NCBI GenBank assembly: GCA_037013495.1
Contig: CM072803.1
Span: 11,550,001-11,614,000 of the forward strand
Source: Hippophae tibetana
Taxonomy: Eukaryota > Streptophyta > Magnoliopsida > Rosales > Elaeagnaceae
Length of the DNA stretch: 64,000 nt
Reading direction: 5' to 3'
Shown here piece by piece: positions 36,301-46,465 of the stretch. The translations under genes and the position numbers were made by a program. The notes under the pieces were generated by a model that saw nothing but the letters and a program-made list of their open reading frames with translations, had not been told where the DNA came from and searched no databases. How positions within the stretch are numbered: position 1 is the stretch's first letter; each line of letters opens with the position of its first letter.

Positions 36301-36815
36301 ATGTCATTGGCCAGGATTTTACTAGCTAGGACATCACCAATCAAAACTTGGTTGGACAAAACTTTTGTGGCCAGAACTTAATTGGTCAAAAATTTGATGG
36401 CTAGGACCTTGAATTCTCAAACATTGGTGGCTAGGACCTGGTTTGCCAAAACTTTGGTAGTTAGGACCTGGTTGGCTAGAACTTCAATGACAAGAATCTG
36501 GTATGCTATAACTTCAATGCCTATGACCTAGTTGGCTAGAACTTTGGTAGCCAGGACCTAGTTGGTTAGAACTTTAGTGACCAAGACCTGATTGGTTAGA
36601 ACTTTAGTGACCAAGACCTGATTGGTTAGAATTGAGATGGCCAGGTCTTAGTAGGCTAGAAATTTTGTGGCCAAGACCTAGTTGCTTGAACTTCGATGGT
36701 TATGACTCTATTGACCAAAACTTTAATGGCTAGGACTTGGTTGGCCAAAACTTAGTTCATCTGAACTTGGTTGGCTAGAACTTAGATGGCTAGGAGTCGG
36801 TTGGCCATAACTTCC
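36301..36815. repeat. 30-bp tandem array, about 17 copies
   Basis: Head-to-tail units of 30 bp with consensus close to GGCTAGGACCTGGTTGG followed by CTAGAACTTTGGT. Copies differ by 10-40%, except two neighbouring units at about 36571-36630 that are nearly identical. One 1-bp shift occurs near 36680. It lies in the Tat-like element about 450 bp before its right LTR. The period is a multiple of three, and the minus strand gives a partly open ten-residue repeat resembling VLANQVLATK. No long open frame spans the array. Confidence 0.92.
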
Positions 36816-37262
36816 TTTGCAAAAACTTCACTACTTAGAGGGATACCGCTCAAAACATTACTAGATAGATGAAAAATAATTATCGCACACTTCATGAAGA
36901 AAAGTAACGAAGAAAAATCAATTTTCAAGATCGCTTAGCTAATCCTAGAATTATTAGACTTGGGATTTAAATTTTGAGCTTCCCATAAAAATAAGAAAAT
37001 GTTTGGCTTCCTTGATGAAAATGTTGACTTCAACGTAAATTTTCAACTCGACATTTGACTGGAAATCTGAATACATTATTGACATCAAATGTCATCTTGC
37101 ATGTTTCAAATGGTCAAACATGGTGTAAAGTTTTCTACTTGGGTAGATAAAAATTCATCAAGCTTAATCTCAAAATCATCAACAAAATTGGAAGAAATAT
37201 TTAAGTATGAACAAAAATTATAATCAAATTTCTAGCCCAAGGGCCAGAAAGTTTGGAGTTGA

Positions 37263-37832
37263 TGTTGGAGGTAATTTCATACATACTACATGGTAGGCAA
37301 ATAGTGATCCTAATCACTGTACAAGTGTGACATCATTATAATTATCCTAAGTGATAAAAGTTAAGTAATTATATTTTAGTTATCCTAAAAGAATAAAGCC
37401 CAAAGATTATCCTTATTTATTTAAAGAGATAATCTAGCATATTATAATAGATATATGTTTATAGATAATGGATCTCGATAGTAGATAACTATCTACATTA
37501 AATAATTATTTACAACACTACAGTAGCTTAATTTTAATCAGATAGGGATAAGCTATTACATATATTCTTTCCCCTATACATAGTCATATATGCATAACAT
37601 AATTTCATATTTAATATCTAATATCATAATATCATACATCATAAAAAAAAATCATACCTAAGCACTCCCTTTAATATAATTACTAGTAGATTAAGATTTC
37701 TTCTACCCTTCATCTAACAATTACTGACTTAAGGATCGTAGGGTTGAAGGCCACCTCCAAAGGTGATCTAAGGTTCTAATAGTTTGTTCATTTTATAGAT
37801 TCTACAAAGAACAGTCCTACTTAATGTTGACA
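37263..37832 (+). repeat. Tat-like element, right LTR
   Basis: Starts TGTTGGAGGTAATTTCAT and ends AATGTTGACA. The purine-rich GGGCCAGAAAGTTTGGAG stretch just before it (about 37239-37257) is a plausible polypurine tract. Partner of 21158-21713. Confidence 0.84.
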
Positions 37833-38575
37833 AAAATCGATATCAACACCCAAAAACAATTGTAAGTAGAGTAATAACTCGTAAGTAGATTATATAAAAG
37901 AATTATCACTACATGGATAGTTGACAAAGACCTCTTTGTACTCAATTATATATTCTTTTTATATTAAATAAATTAAGTGACCTATAATTTTTTGTTGACC
38001 AAATTATTTTCACATAAAAATATGTATTGATATTTATTTTTACACGATATTATATTAATGGTTGAATGATAATTATAATTTATGTATGTTTTATCAAAAG
38101 AACAAAATTTGACTCATCTTTTTTTTCGTTCTTCTCGCTTTTAATTATTGTTCAATATTATTTTTAGGTTTAATTTACATAGATTTTTATTTTGAACTTT
38201 CTAAAAAAAACATATATTCATTTTTTTACAACGTAAATGAACATATATATTTTAACGTTTTACGAAAATGAATATTTTTTTTACTAAGGATGTTAAAAGT
38301 AAAACTATATTAAATATCTGAATCATTTATTCATTGAAAGGTTATTTTTGTTTTGTCACATTATCCCAAAAATTGATTAATTCGCCTAAATCACAACACA
38401 AAAATAAGAAAATATTCATTAGAGACGTCAAAAGAGCTGCTCAGTCCAACTCAGCTCATTTAAAGTTGAACCATTAAGCTTATGAGTTGAAAAATTTCAA
38501 CTCATTTAGCTTAAAAACTTAAATGAGAAACTTACCGGCTCATTTAACAATTGTTTTGGATGAACCACTACTATA
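37833..38575. other. AT-rich spacer with a short repeat remnant
   Basis: No gene. At 38415-38570 lies sequence with several GAGCTG/AACTCAGCTCATTT words. It resembles, in style, the stretch at 56440-56590, which ends GGTTGGATACCTCTA. Both may be worn ends of one small DNA transposon family, but I cannot define complete termini. Confidence 0.35.
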
Positions 38576-39000
38576 ATATTGATATATGGCCTTGGTTTTT
38601 AACTGTGATCAGATCTATGGTCACGATTATAAAAATCAAGGCCTAAGTAGAAGAGACAATATGGTCTTACATATGTTCTCAATTAAAAAGCCGAGACTAT
38701 AAACCTACCATTTCATCACGTCTTATAAAAGACCAAGGCATAGACATACCATCTAGTCTCAATCTTTTACAATACCGTGACCATAGACATACCATTTGGT
38801 CTTGATATTTTATAAGATCGTGGCCATAAACATACTATTTAGTCACAATTTTATAAAAGATAGAGGCCATAGGTATACCATTTGGTCTCAATCTTTTACA
38901 AGATTGAAACCAAATGATATGTCTATGGCCTCGGTCTTTTATATGATCATGACCAAATAACATGTATATTGTCTCGACTACACTTAAATTGCGACCATAT
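38576..39000. mobile_element. CACTA-like end with 43-bp subterminal repeats, truncated
   Basis: Begins CACTACTATAATATTG, a CACTA-type terminus different from the one at 19257. From 38739 four tandem units of 43 bp follow, with a core like CATAGACATACCATTTGGTC and a tail like ATAAGATCGTGGC. A partial unit in reverse orientation comes next (about 38908-38935, reading ATGTCTATGGCC). Subterminal repeats in both orientations are typical of CACTA elements. I see no matching right terminus in the next 3 kb. Confidence 0.6.
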
Positions 39001-39589
39001 ATATCTTAATTAATCGCATTTTTAAATATAAATTACAATAAATTTATCAATTACAATCTTAAGAGTCATATTATATTAAAATTAAGAGTGCAATTATATT
39101 TGAAAGTTTATGTATATGCACTAAAACACAATAGATTTGTACTAACTATAGCTAATTAAAGTGTCCCAAAATATGAAATATATGCAAAAAAAAATTATCA
39201 ATAACAATACTAATCAAATGTGATAAAGGTCTACATCAGAAGCTTTAGCCAAGTGTTTATTGATATGACTTAAAAACCTCACTAGAATAGAGTTTGATGA
39301 CTTTACAAACATTTTCTCAATCAATGTTCCAAGTAGAAACTTCTAGTTTTGAACTTGAAAATGTTATGAAAATATTAATAAGATGAATTTTTGAAAATGA
39401 TCTCATACAAATACAAAATCAACTGAACATTGGAGCTATATTTCATTTCATTGACATTCACACATGCATTAAACTTAAGCTTCAATATATTATATTATTT
39501 GAAACAGTGTTTTTAGTATACTTAAAGTTACAAACTTCAAATCACACATTAAAGAAGTAGTTAACAAAATTTTCATACACTAGGAAACT
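39001..39589. other. AT-rich spacer
   Basis: No coding or repeat structure recognised. Confidence 0.4.
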
Positions 39590-39919
39590 ATGGCTCTAAG
39601 ATATCAGTTAGACTAGTGTATACAGAAGATTAATGATGTAAAAACTCAGCCAACTAGCAGGGTATCTACATTTGTTCCTATCGATGAACTCAAGGCAGTG
39701 GATGAGGGTATGATTGATAAGGAAATCATTTTTATTTGGTCACTTCAAGACCATTTTAAGAACATGTTGTCAATTGGGTCTCTTGAGAAGACATAGTGTC
39801 AAGGGAAGGAAGTTTTATGGACTTTCCTAACTAAAGTTTTGACACACGAATCAGTTGAGGTTTTTCTGATTCATTATGGTTGTAACTTTGTTTGTGAAAG
39901 TATTGCAAATAGGATAGCG
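39590..39919 (+). pseudogene. Unidentified gene fragment upstream of the helicase relic
   Basis: A plus-strand reading from ATG 39590 (MALRYQLD, then a TAG) gives TSRVSTFVPIDELKAVDEGM and, after another stop, VLTHESVEVFLIHYGCNFVC. The frame holds for about 110 codons with two or three stops, and its codon use looks protein-like. I do not recognise the family. It is joined in frame to the helicase relic at 39920, although it does not match the part of PRP28-type helicases that should be there. Confidence 0.45.
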
Positions 39920-40365
39920 AGTAAATTGAATGATTAACTTCTAAAAATGGTTGAAATGGTTGGTTATATGAAGCCTTCCCCAATTCAGATGGTGGCTATT
40001 TCTCTTGGCCTTTAACAATGATATGTTATTGGTGTTGTTGAGATTGGTTCAGGTAAGACTGTTGCTTTTGAACTTCCTATGCTAACTTACATTTCGAGAC
40101 TGGCTCCTATTTGTAAAGAGAATGAGGTTGAAAGGCCTTATGCTATTATTTTGGCTCCTAACCCTAGACTTGCTCAACAGATCAAGACTAAGACTGTGAA
40201 ATTTTCTCACTATGTAGGGGTGAAAGTGGTGTTAATTGTTGGTAGGCATTCTATTGAAAAATAAGGTTTGAAGATCATGCAAGAATAAGTAGTTGTAGGT
40301 GTTTTGGATGCAATGCCTTCCAGTGATTTTAAGCTTGAGAATGAGGAGAAGGCATATAACAATTT
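39920..40365 (+). pseudogene. DEAD-box RNA helicase fragment, PRP28/RH21-like
   Basis: Part of a DEAD-box helicase most like the plant PRP28 orthologue (RH21), a spliceosome protein of the U5 snRNP. It reads KPSPIQM (Q motif), [20 protein letters not shown] (motif I, GSGKT intact), [20 protein letters not shown], and [11 protein letters not shown] (motif Ia, usually PTRELAQQ). It then reads GVLDAMPSSDFKLENEE. Stops occur near 39936, 40014, 40020, 40262 and 40286. About 50 codons between LKIMQE and VLDAMPSS are absent, including the TPGR and DEAD motifs, so it cannot be active. The source gene is presumably elsewhere in the genome. Confidence 0.85.
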
Positions 40366-41071
40366 GTTGTGGCCTATGGTCTTACATATAAAGAGTCAAT
40401 ATTGCATGTCTATATCATCTTTGGTTGAGCCAAGACATGTTAAGGCATATGCGAGAGTGTGCACAAGATCTGATTATGGATATGCAATTGGAGTAGATAA
40501 AAATTTATCTTATCTACTGCTTAAACTACCATCCATCACAAGGGCATTCATGGTGGAACATGCTATGAGTGACATAGTCACTAGGGATGTTGTGAAACTT
40601 GAGATGGTTGCAAGTGCATATTCATTTGTTGAAGGGTTGTTAGACTCATTGACAAGAACTATAATACTGGAGGTTCCAAGAAGTGGTACAAGGAAATTGG
40701 ATATAGACATTAAGCAACCAACATGCAAACCATATGATGTAGAAGAATTCCCTGAGTTATCAGTACCCTTGACAAGATTGAATGGAGATCAAAAAGAAGT
40801 TTTGTCATTTAATCTTGGTGCTCAGAATTCTGAACATAATATGGAGAAACAAGCAGTGATATTCTTTCCACCCCTGAGCATTTTTGTGTGGATGCCTTAT
40901 CAGGCGGTTTGTGGTAATGGACCTCCCATCAAAGGATCTCACCAATTGTCAGTGATTTCTGAAAACAAAAGGGTAATGGTAGGCAAGCGACAGCTAATGA
41001 AAGAGAATTCAACTGAAAGGAAAATAATAACAAGTAGGCATGGCCTTAGTATCAAAGCAACCCTTCCTTGA
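40366..41071 (+). pseudogene. Open frame of mixed origin joined to the helicase fragment
   Basis: The frame 40304-41071 stays open for 255 residues, the longest single-exon frame in the window outside known genes. Residues 1-20 are the helicase tail. The middle part (SYLLLKLPSITRAFMVEHAM, LEMVASAYSFVEGLLDSLTR) matches no family I know. Near residue 196 the string FVWMPYQAVCGNGPP (about 40882-40926) resembles the MTPYQALYGRPPP motif at the integrase end of Ty3/gypsy chromoviruses. The frame ends shortly before gypsy-like 3' sequence (41160 on). It may be a chimera of host and gypsy pieces, or a worn gypsy pol with inserts. No promoter or intron evidence. Confidence 0.4.
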
Positions 41072-41159
41072 ACTATAGGCTTACTCCAAAGTCAATTGAG
41101 AGCTACCTTTTGTGTTTGTCTCAAAACACAGGTAGTGATCATACCAAATCATACCTCCA

Positions 41160-41560
41160 CCTTATCCTTGAGGACAAGGATTCTAAAAAGGGGAATGAAT
41201 GATACGAGCAAAGAGTACTCGTGGATGTTGGGCGCATAGATAGCTATAGTGGGCACATTGCAAGTGATGTATGATGGGCAGAGTTATGTTGGCAGCAAGG
41301 AACGCTAAACACATTAGTAAGAGGACCATTACAATTCAGTTAGGAATGTCAGAATTGGTTAGCATGAATCTTGTAATCCCATACATATGTAAGGTTATAT
41401 ATATAGTCATAGTTATTTCAAGAAAGATATCAGAAAATATATGAAAATAACTCTTCCTTACCTCCAACTTCTTCTTCCCCAACCTCTGAAAAATTCTATG
41501 TTGTTTCTGTTAAGGCATCATAGAAATGTACGCTTAGGAAATCACCCCGAAAGAACATTT
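41160..41560 (+). mobile_element. Gypsy chromovirus-like 3' end and LTR remnant
   Basis: At about 41172 a frame reads LEDKDSKKGNE followed by a stop, like the LEDKV end of chromovirus polyproteins. The sequence after it (CATACATATGTAAGGTTATA, then ATATAGTCATAGTTATTTC) looks like a transcribed LTR region with a TATA-like stretch. No second LTR was found. Confidence 0.45.
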
Positions 41561-41699
41561 ACATAAACAATTTCAAGTTTTAATGGACCAGTTGCTTTTG
41601 ATTATCATTAAAATCCATTGATCTACTCTAGTCGTTAGAACTAACAAAGTCTGTAATTCCAAGTGATATTTTATATCTTTAAAAAGTTGGCTAAAATAG

Positions 41700-41990
41700 A
41701 TATCTAAGACTTGCTGAGAAAATGAAAACAATACAAAACACTTGTGATAGTTAAAATTAGAATGGAAAAGGTATAATCCATAATCAATACCAAATCCAAG
41801 AAACTTGGTAACATTTGGGTGGTCAATATAAGCAATGATCCCAAGTTCTTACAAGAAGTCAACAACTTTGTCTCTCTCGTTGTTCTCATTATCTTTCTCT
41901 TTCTTTATTAACCTCTTTACTACTACATGTCGACCATCCAACAAACGTACCGTATAAACTTTAGCATGGCCTCCCTTTCCAACCAAGTTC
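41700..41990 (-). pseudogene. Receptor-like cytoplasmic kinase fragment
   Basis: Minus-strand frame from about 41990 reads NLVGKGGHAKVYTVRLLDGR (glycine-rich loop), HVVVKRLIKK (ATP-binding lysine in the VVVK motif), DFL, a TAA stop (41849-41851), then ELGIIAYIDHPNVTKFLGFG and IDYGLYLFH. This is the N-lobe of a plant receptor-like cytoplasmic kinase, closest in style to the RLCK-VI group. It ends after kinase subdomain V; the catalytic loop (HRD) and DFG motif are not found downstream to 41100. With one stop and most of the domain missing it is a relic. An AG acceptor may lie just upstream, at about 41995. Confidence 0.82.
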
Positions 41991-41999
41991 TTTGTCAGT

Positions 42000-43356
42000 T
42001 TTCATACAAATCAATCAATGACATCATCCGGCCACCAGTTCCCACATTTGATTATTTAAATACGATTGACTTTCATTTATTGAATTGCCAATCTTCTATT
42101 CCTTCGTAAAATTTATCAAAGATAGAAAAATGGGAAAGAAAATGCAAATTTTGAGTTTTAGCAAATGAGTTAGAAATGAATGTTCATGATTTTGTTAACA
42201 AGAGCAACATTTGAAAAACAAAATTCATCAGCATAGGTTAACATTGCAATGACAAGAGGGTAAAAGAAAATAAATTGAACAAATATAGCAATTATATATA
42301 TAAATCATATAGAAACAAGTTCATCTTCATCCTCCTATGAATCCTTTACATCCTTTCCATCCACATTTTTGTCATCTCAACTACATTTAGGAGCCACCTT
42401 AGAAGGGAGAGGTGGAATATATTCTTCCTTTGCAAAGAATAACCCATCATAAATAAATAAATAAAATTTATTGAATTAAAAAGAAAAACCAACTGCAAAA
42501 TGTAAACTAGTATTTTATGTAATTTCTTACGAATTTTTAATATCAATCATTATATAAAGAAGCAAAGTTTGTTTATAACAAGTGTATGTTTGTTATTGAT
42601 TTGTTTTTTAATTTCAAATTTTTGAAGTTCATATGAACGAGTCCTCTAATTTCAAAAAGTTAATCCTAAGAATGATAGGAGTGTTATCATTTTTGAACTT
42701 TCAACTTTACATCCGTTTAACAATTGGATTAGTCTTTGGAAAAGTTGTGCACAAAATTAAATAAAATAGGCAACATAATACTATAAGCTGTTTCAAACAC
42801 ATAAAAAAAAAGAATATTATTAGACTTTGACAAAAAATTGAAATAGATATTTCTTCCTCTAATAAAAATTTCTCACAAATTTTATTGTTAAACTTATTTT
42901 TATATGAGAGATAATCATTTCATATTTAGAAGTGAAGTTATTTTTGATATTACAATTTCAGTATCATATATGATGATTAATTTATTATGAAAAGTCTCAT
43001 GTTGTTCTTAAAATACACCTATATACAAGCCATGCTAGCTTATATATATAATACCTACTATGTTTCTTTTTTTTTTTTTCTGATGAGAAGAAAGGCACAT
43101 ACAAACATTACAAGAGATAACAAATTTGAGACTAACACAAAGTTACATACATTTCTTGACCTTATCATGCTTTTCATGGATCATACATTAATTGAAAATG
43201 ACCAAATGAATTAAAAAGAAAAACCAACAGCCAAATGTAAACTAATATTTATTGAATTATAACTCCCAACTACTCAATTCCTTATGCTCATGGAAAAAAG
43301 GGTTAGATCATAATAATCTAAAAGTATATGGAGATAACATCTCTCTTTAGTGAAGC
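42000..43356. other. Spacer between the kinase relic and copia element 2
   Basis: Mostly AT-rich and empty. A minus-strand stretch at about 42310-42440 reads EEYIPPLPSKVAPKCS and then an acidic run; it could be another exon relic of an unknown gene, but the support is weak. The copia LTR starts at 43357. Confidence 0.4.
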
Positions 43357-43539
43357 TGTTAGAAATACTTAATGATTGTATTTTATTATGTGATTAAATG
43401 AATATACATGATGTCTTTATATAGGACTTACAAGTAAACTAGATATGTCTAAAGTAACTAGATATAGATATACCTAAAGTAAATAGATATACATTAGCAG
43501 ATATATATACATTAATATGTTACTAGATATACATTAACA
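43357..43539 (-). repeat. Copia element 2, 3' LTR
   Basis: 183 bp from TGTTAGAAATACTTAATG to ATACATTAACA, directly followed by the polypurine tract. Partner of 54715-54897. Confidence 0.93.
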
Positions 43540-43552
43540 GCCCCCTTCAAAC

Positions 43553-44661
43553 TCAAGGTGGATGTGAGACCAGCTTGAGGTTGTCAACCAAATTACAAGT
43601 GCGTTCTTTGGGAAGTGCCTTAGTGAAGATATCTGCAAGTTGATCGTTGAAGGAAACATGGAAAAGCTTGAGAGCACCATGGAGAAGATGAGAGCGAATA
43701 AAGTGACAATCAATCTCGATGTGTTTAGTCCATTCATGGAAGACATCATTGTGAGCAATATGAATGGCAATCTGATTATCACAATAAAAGGGAGTTGCAG
43801 AAGATGTGGACACACCCAAATCCTTAAGGAGCCATCGTAGCCAAAGGAGCTCAGATGTGGTATCAACAAGAGCACAATATTCTACTTCAGTATTGGAGTG
43901 GGCCACGAAGGTTTGTTTCTTACTTCACCAAGAAATCAAAGAAGAACTAAGGAGAAAGCAATAACTTGTAGTGGACCTGCGATCAGTGGGATCTCCTGCC
44001 CAATCAACATCAGAGAATGCACGGACTACTAAAGGAGACTGAGTTGAGTAGAAAAGGCCATGGAAGATAATGTCTTTCAAGTATCGTAGAATACACAGAA
44101 CATCAGCATAATGAGTCGATCGTGGAGCATATAGATACTGGCTCACCTGATGAACAACATAAGAAATGTCTGGACGAGTAACTGTAAGATAAACCAGACA
44201 GCCAACCAATCGTCTGTAAAGAGAAGGATTAGATAAGGGTTGCCTCTCCGATGGTGTCAGATGCGCATTAAGTTCAACTAGAGTGTTAACAATCTTGCTG
44301 TCAGTAGTTCCAACTTGAGATAAGAGGTCAGATGCTTAGCTTGAGTAATATAAAGACCATCTGTGGAACGAGTGGTCTCAAGACCCAAGAAATAGCTAAG
44401 ATGTCCAAGGTCTCTCATCTCGAACTGCTGACTAAGAAAATCCTTGAGTTCTTAAATGCCACTGAGGTCATCACAAGTTATAATCATATCATCCATATAT
44501 AGAAGAAGAAAAATGGTACCTTTATCATTGCGACGAAGAAATAAGGTAGAATCACAAGGACTGGTAGTGTAACCCAAGCGAAGGATGGTGGAGCTGAACT
44601 TGGAAAACCATGCTCGTAGAGCTTGTTTAAGGCCATAAAGTACACGTTGAAGGCGATCAAC
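43553..44661 (-). pseudogene. Copia element 2 RNase H and distal reverse transcriptase
   Basis: 43553-43906 and 43925-44209 carry RNase H and the connection region: TVTRPDISYVVHQVSQYL, DVDWAGDPTDRRSTTSYCFL, NTEVEYCALV, HNDVFHEWTKHIEIDCHFIR and NDQLADIFTKALPKERTCNL. These are better preserved than in element 1; the DVDWAGD acids are kept. 44452-44694 holds the distal RT with YGLKQALRAWFSKFSSTILR and the catalytic box as YMDDM. The RT frame is interrupted at 44661 by the inserted element and resumes at 50962. Confidence 0.9.
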
Positions 44662-46465
44662 TGATGAGTGCTCAAAAAGCACTAAAATTACCATGATTTT
44701 ATGTACATTAATTAATTAAATATATATATATATATGATTTTATCGTATATTTATATATATTTGTCTTTTCGAAATCACAGATATTTTTATTGTTTTTCAT
44801 GTATTTTCGCTTAAAAATGTAACTTAAAGACTCAAAGAGGAATACTGGAGGCAATACATCATAAATATATTCAAAAATAAATGAGGAAAAGTCAACAAAT
44901 AAGGAAAAATTGGAAAAATAGGGTCAAAAATGTCAAAAAGGAGGAAATTGTGCTACCCAGCCGCCCAACAACGCCGCCCACTTGCCCAGTTGCGCCGTCC
45001 AACGCGTGCAGCATGCCTAGCAACGCGCGTGCCACACGAATCCTTTCTCCATCTGCGCGCACCTACGCCCACCTGCATCCCATCTGCATGCGCCGCTACC
45101 CACATGCATCCCATCTGCACGCGCCGCTGCCCACCTGCGCCTCATTTGCGTGCGCCACTTACCCGCTGACGTCATCTTCACCTACTACGCGTTTCCTCCA
45201 TTTTTAATCATTTTTTCACCCACTTTTTATTCCTTTCCTCACCTATAAATACTCTCATTATCTTCGTAACTAAACATACCTCAAAACACATCATCTCTTC
45301 TCTTTCTTTCTCTCATTTCTTAGTTTTTAGCTCTTCTTAGTTAGTTTTTTTTAGTTTTAGAGTTCTTCTCTTTTTGAGAAGAACTAGTTATGTTTTTGTA
45401 ATTTATTTGCTTTTCGATTCAATAAATGAGAGTGCAAATTCCGTTTGGAGGTTTTCTAGCAACGAGAATAGCAACAAATTATTGTAAGGATTTTATTTTC
45501 TTTACAGTTATTTTTTATGCTTTATTCTTACATGATATAATAATATCGTTGTTATGCTTGCGAAATATTTAATAGGTAAAAATCTCTAAAATGAATTGAT
45601 TATATTTTTATTCAAGATTTTATATTAAGAATGTTAGAGAGAAATATATTACTTTTCATTACAAACTTAAATCTGAAAATTAGATTTTAAGGTTTAGTTA
45701 TCCGGTTTGATTTAGAGTAGTGCTCTTTTATTTGTGGGTACAATCGCCCGGTAGTTAGAGTGAAACTTTATTTCAAAAGTTTTTATAAGAATTATTATAT
45801 GAAAATGTATTGGCAACATGTTTTTAATAGTAGTTTTAAAACTTGAAAGTTAGTACTCGGATAATTAAATTCTTAGGTTTAATTTGAACATCTTGAATAA
45901 AGTTTAAACTGTCTAACCCCACCAAAGGTGACATTTAAATGATTCATTTTCAATCTCTTAGAAAAATAAATTAATTTAATTAATCAAATTAGTTATCAAC
46001 TTCACCCATAGATGTTAATTGATTTGTTTAGTTAACAAAGAATATCTAACCCCACCAAATGTGGTATTCATATAAAAAAGAGAGAATCAATAAATATCAA
46101 TTTATATATTTAATAACATAAATAATATAAGCAAACATAATTAACTTAGTCATTATATTCATAAATACTCCACTGTTTTAAATGATAAAATTTGCATAAA
46201 TGTTTATTGAATCTCTATCTATGTTTAATTTTATATTCTTAGATTAAAAAAACACAAAAACACAAATATTGTGACAAGATGTTGAAGATTTAATTTTGTT
46301 TTTAAAAGTTTGAATAATAAATTAAAAACCACATATATTTATTCCTTAGATCGAACTTGTGAGTATACTTATCATTTTCTAAGAAATGATTCGTGAACTT
46401 ACGAGAGTTTTATAAATATAAAACTAAAGTATTGGCAGGATCGGTGATCTCGGTTTTGCTCATAA
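44662..46465 (+). repeat. LARD-like element, left LTR
   Basis: 1804 bp, starts TGATGAGTGCTCAAAAAGC and ends CTCATAA (one base off the family end). It includes a GC-rich stretch at 44945-45180 with repeated GCGCCGC, CATCTGCA and CCCA words, then a pyrimidine-rich leader, and TTTGAGAAGAACTAG near 45375. The two plus-strand frames in the GC-rich stretch (44881-45207, 44930-45169) are unlikely to be genes. Confidence 0.9.

Larger units (their letters stand above)
21158..37832 (+). mobile_element. Outer Ty3/gypsy element, Tat-like, nested and rearranged
   Basis: Two similar LTRs of about 560-570 bp (21158-21713 and 37263-37832) in the same orientation bound this block. Just after the left LTR comes TGGTACCCACATATGG, a degraded form of the primer-binding region seen in Tat-lineage elements. 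The pol relic at 32204-34190 also fits that lineage (VNPKFKLIIQKKRSYNQARY, then RMCVDFTHLNKVCPKDN). Inside sit an Athila-like element, two solo LTRs and a duplicated segment. No target duplication could be fixed. The outer boundary assignment rests on LTR similarity. Confidence 0.8.

Noticed and set aside
36301-36815. Regular 30-bp repeats as a possible CRISPR-like array
   Set aside because: Units are contiguous with no spacers, diverge strongly, and lie within a plant retrotransposon.
44881-45207. Proline/alanine-rich frames on the plus strand
   Set aside because: Low-complexity GC-rich LTR sequence; both overlapping frames are open merely because of composition.
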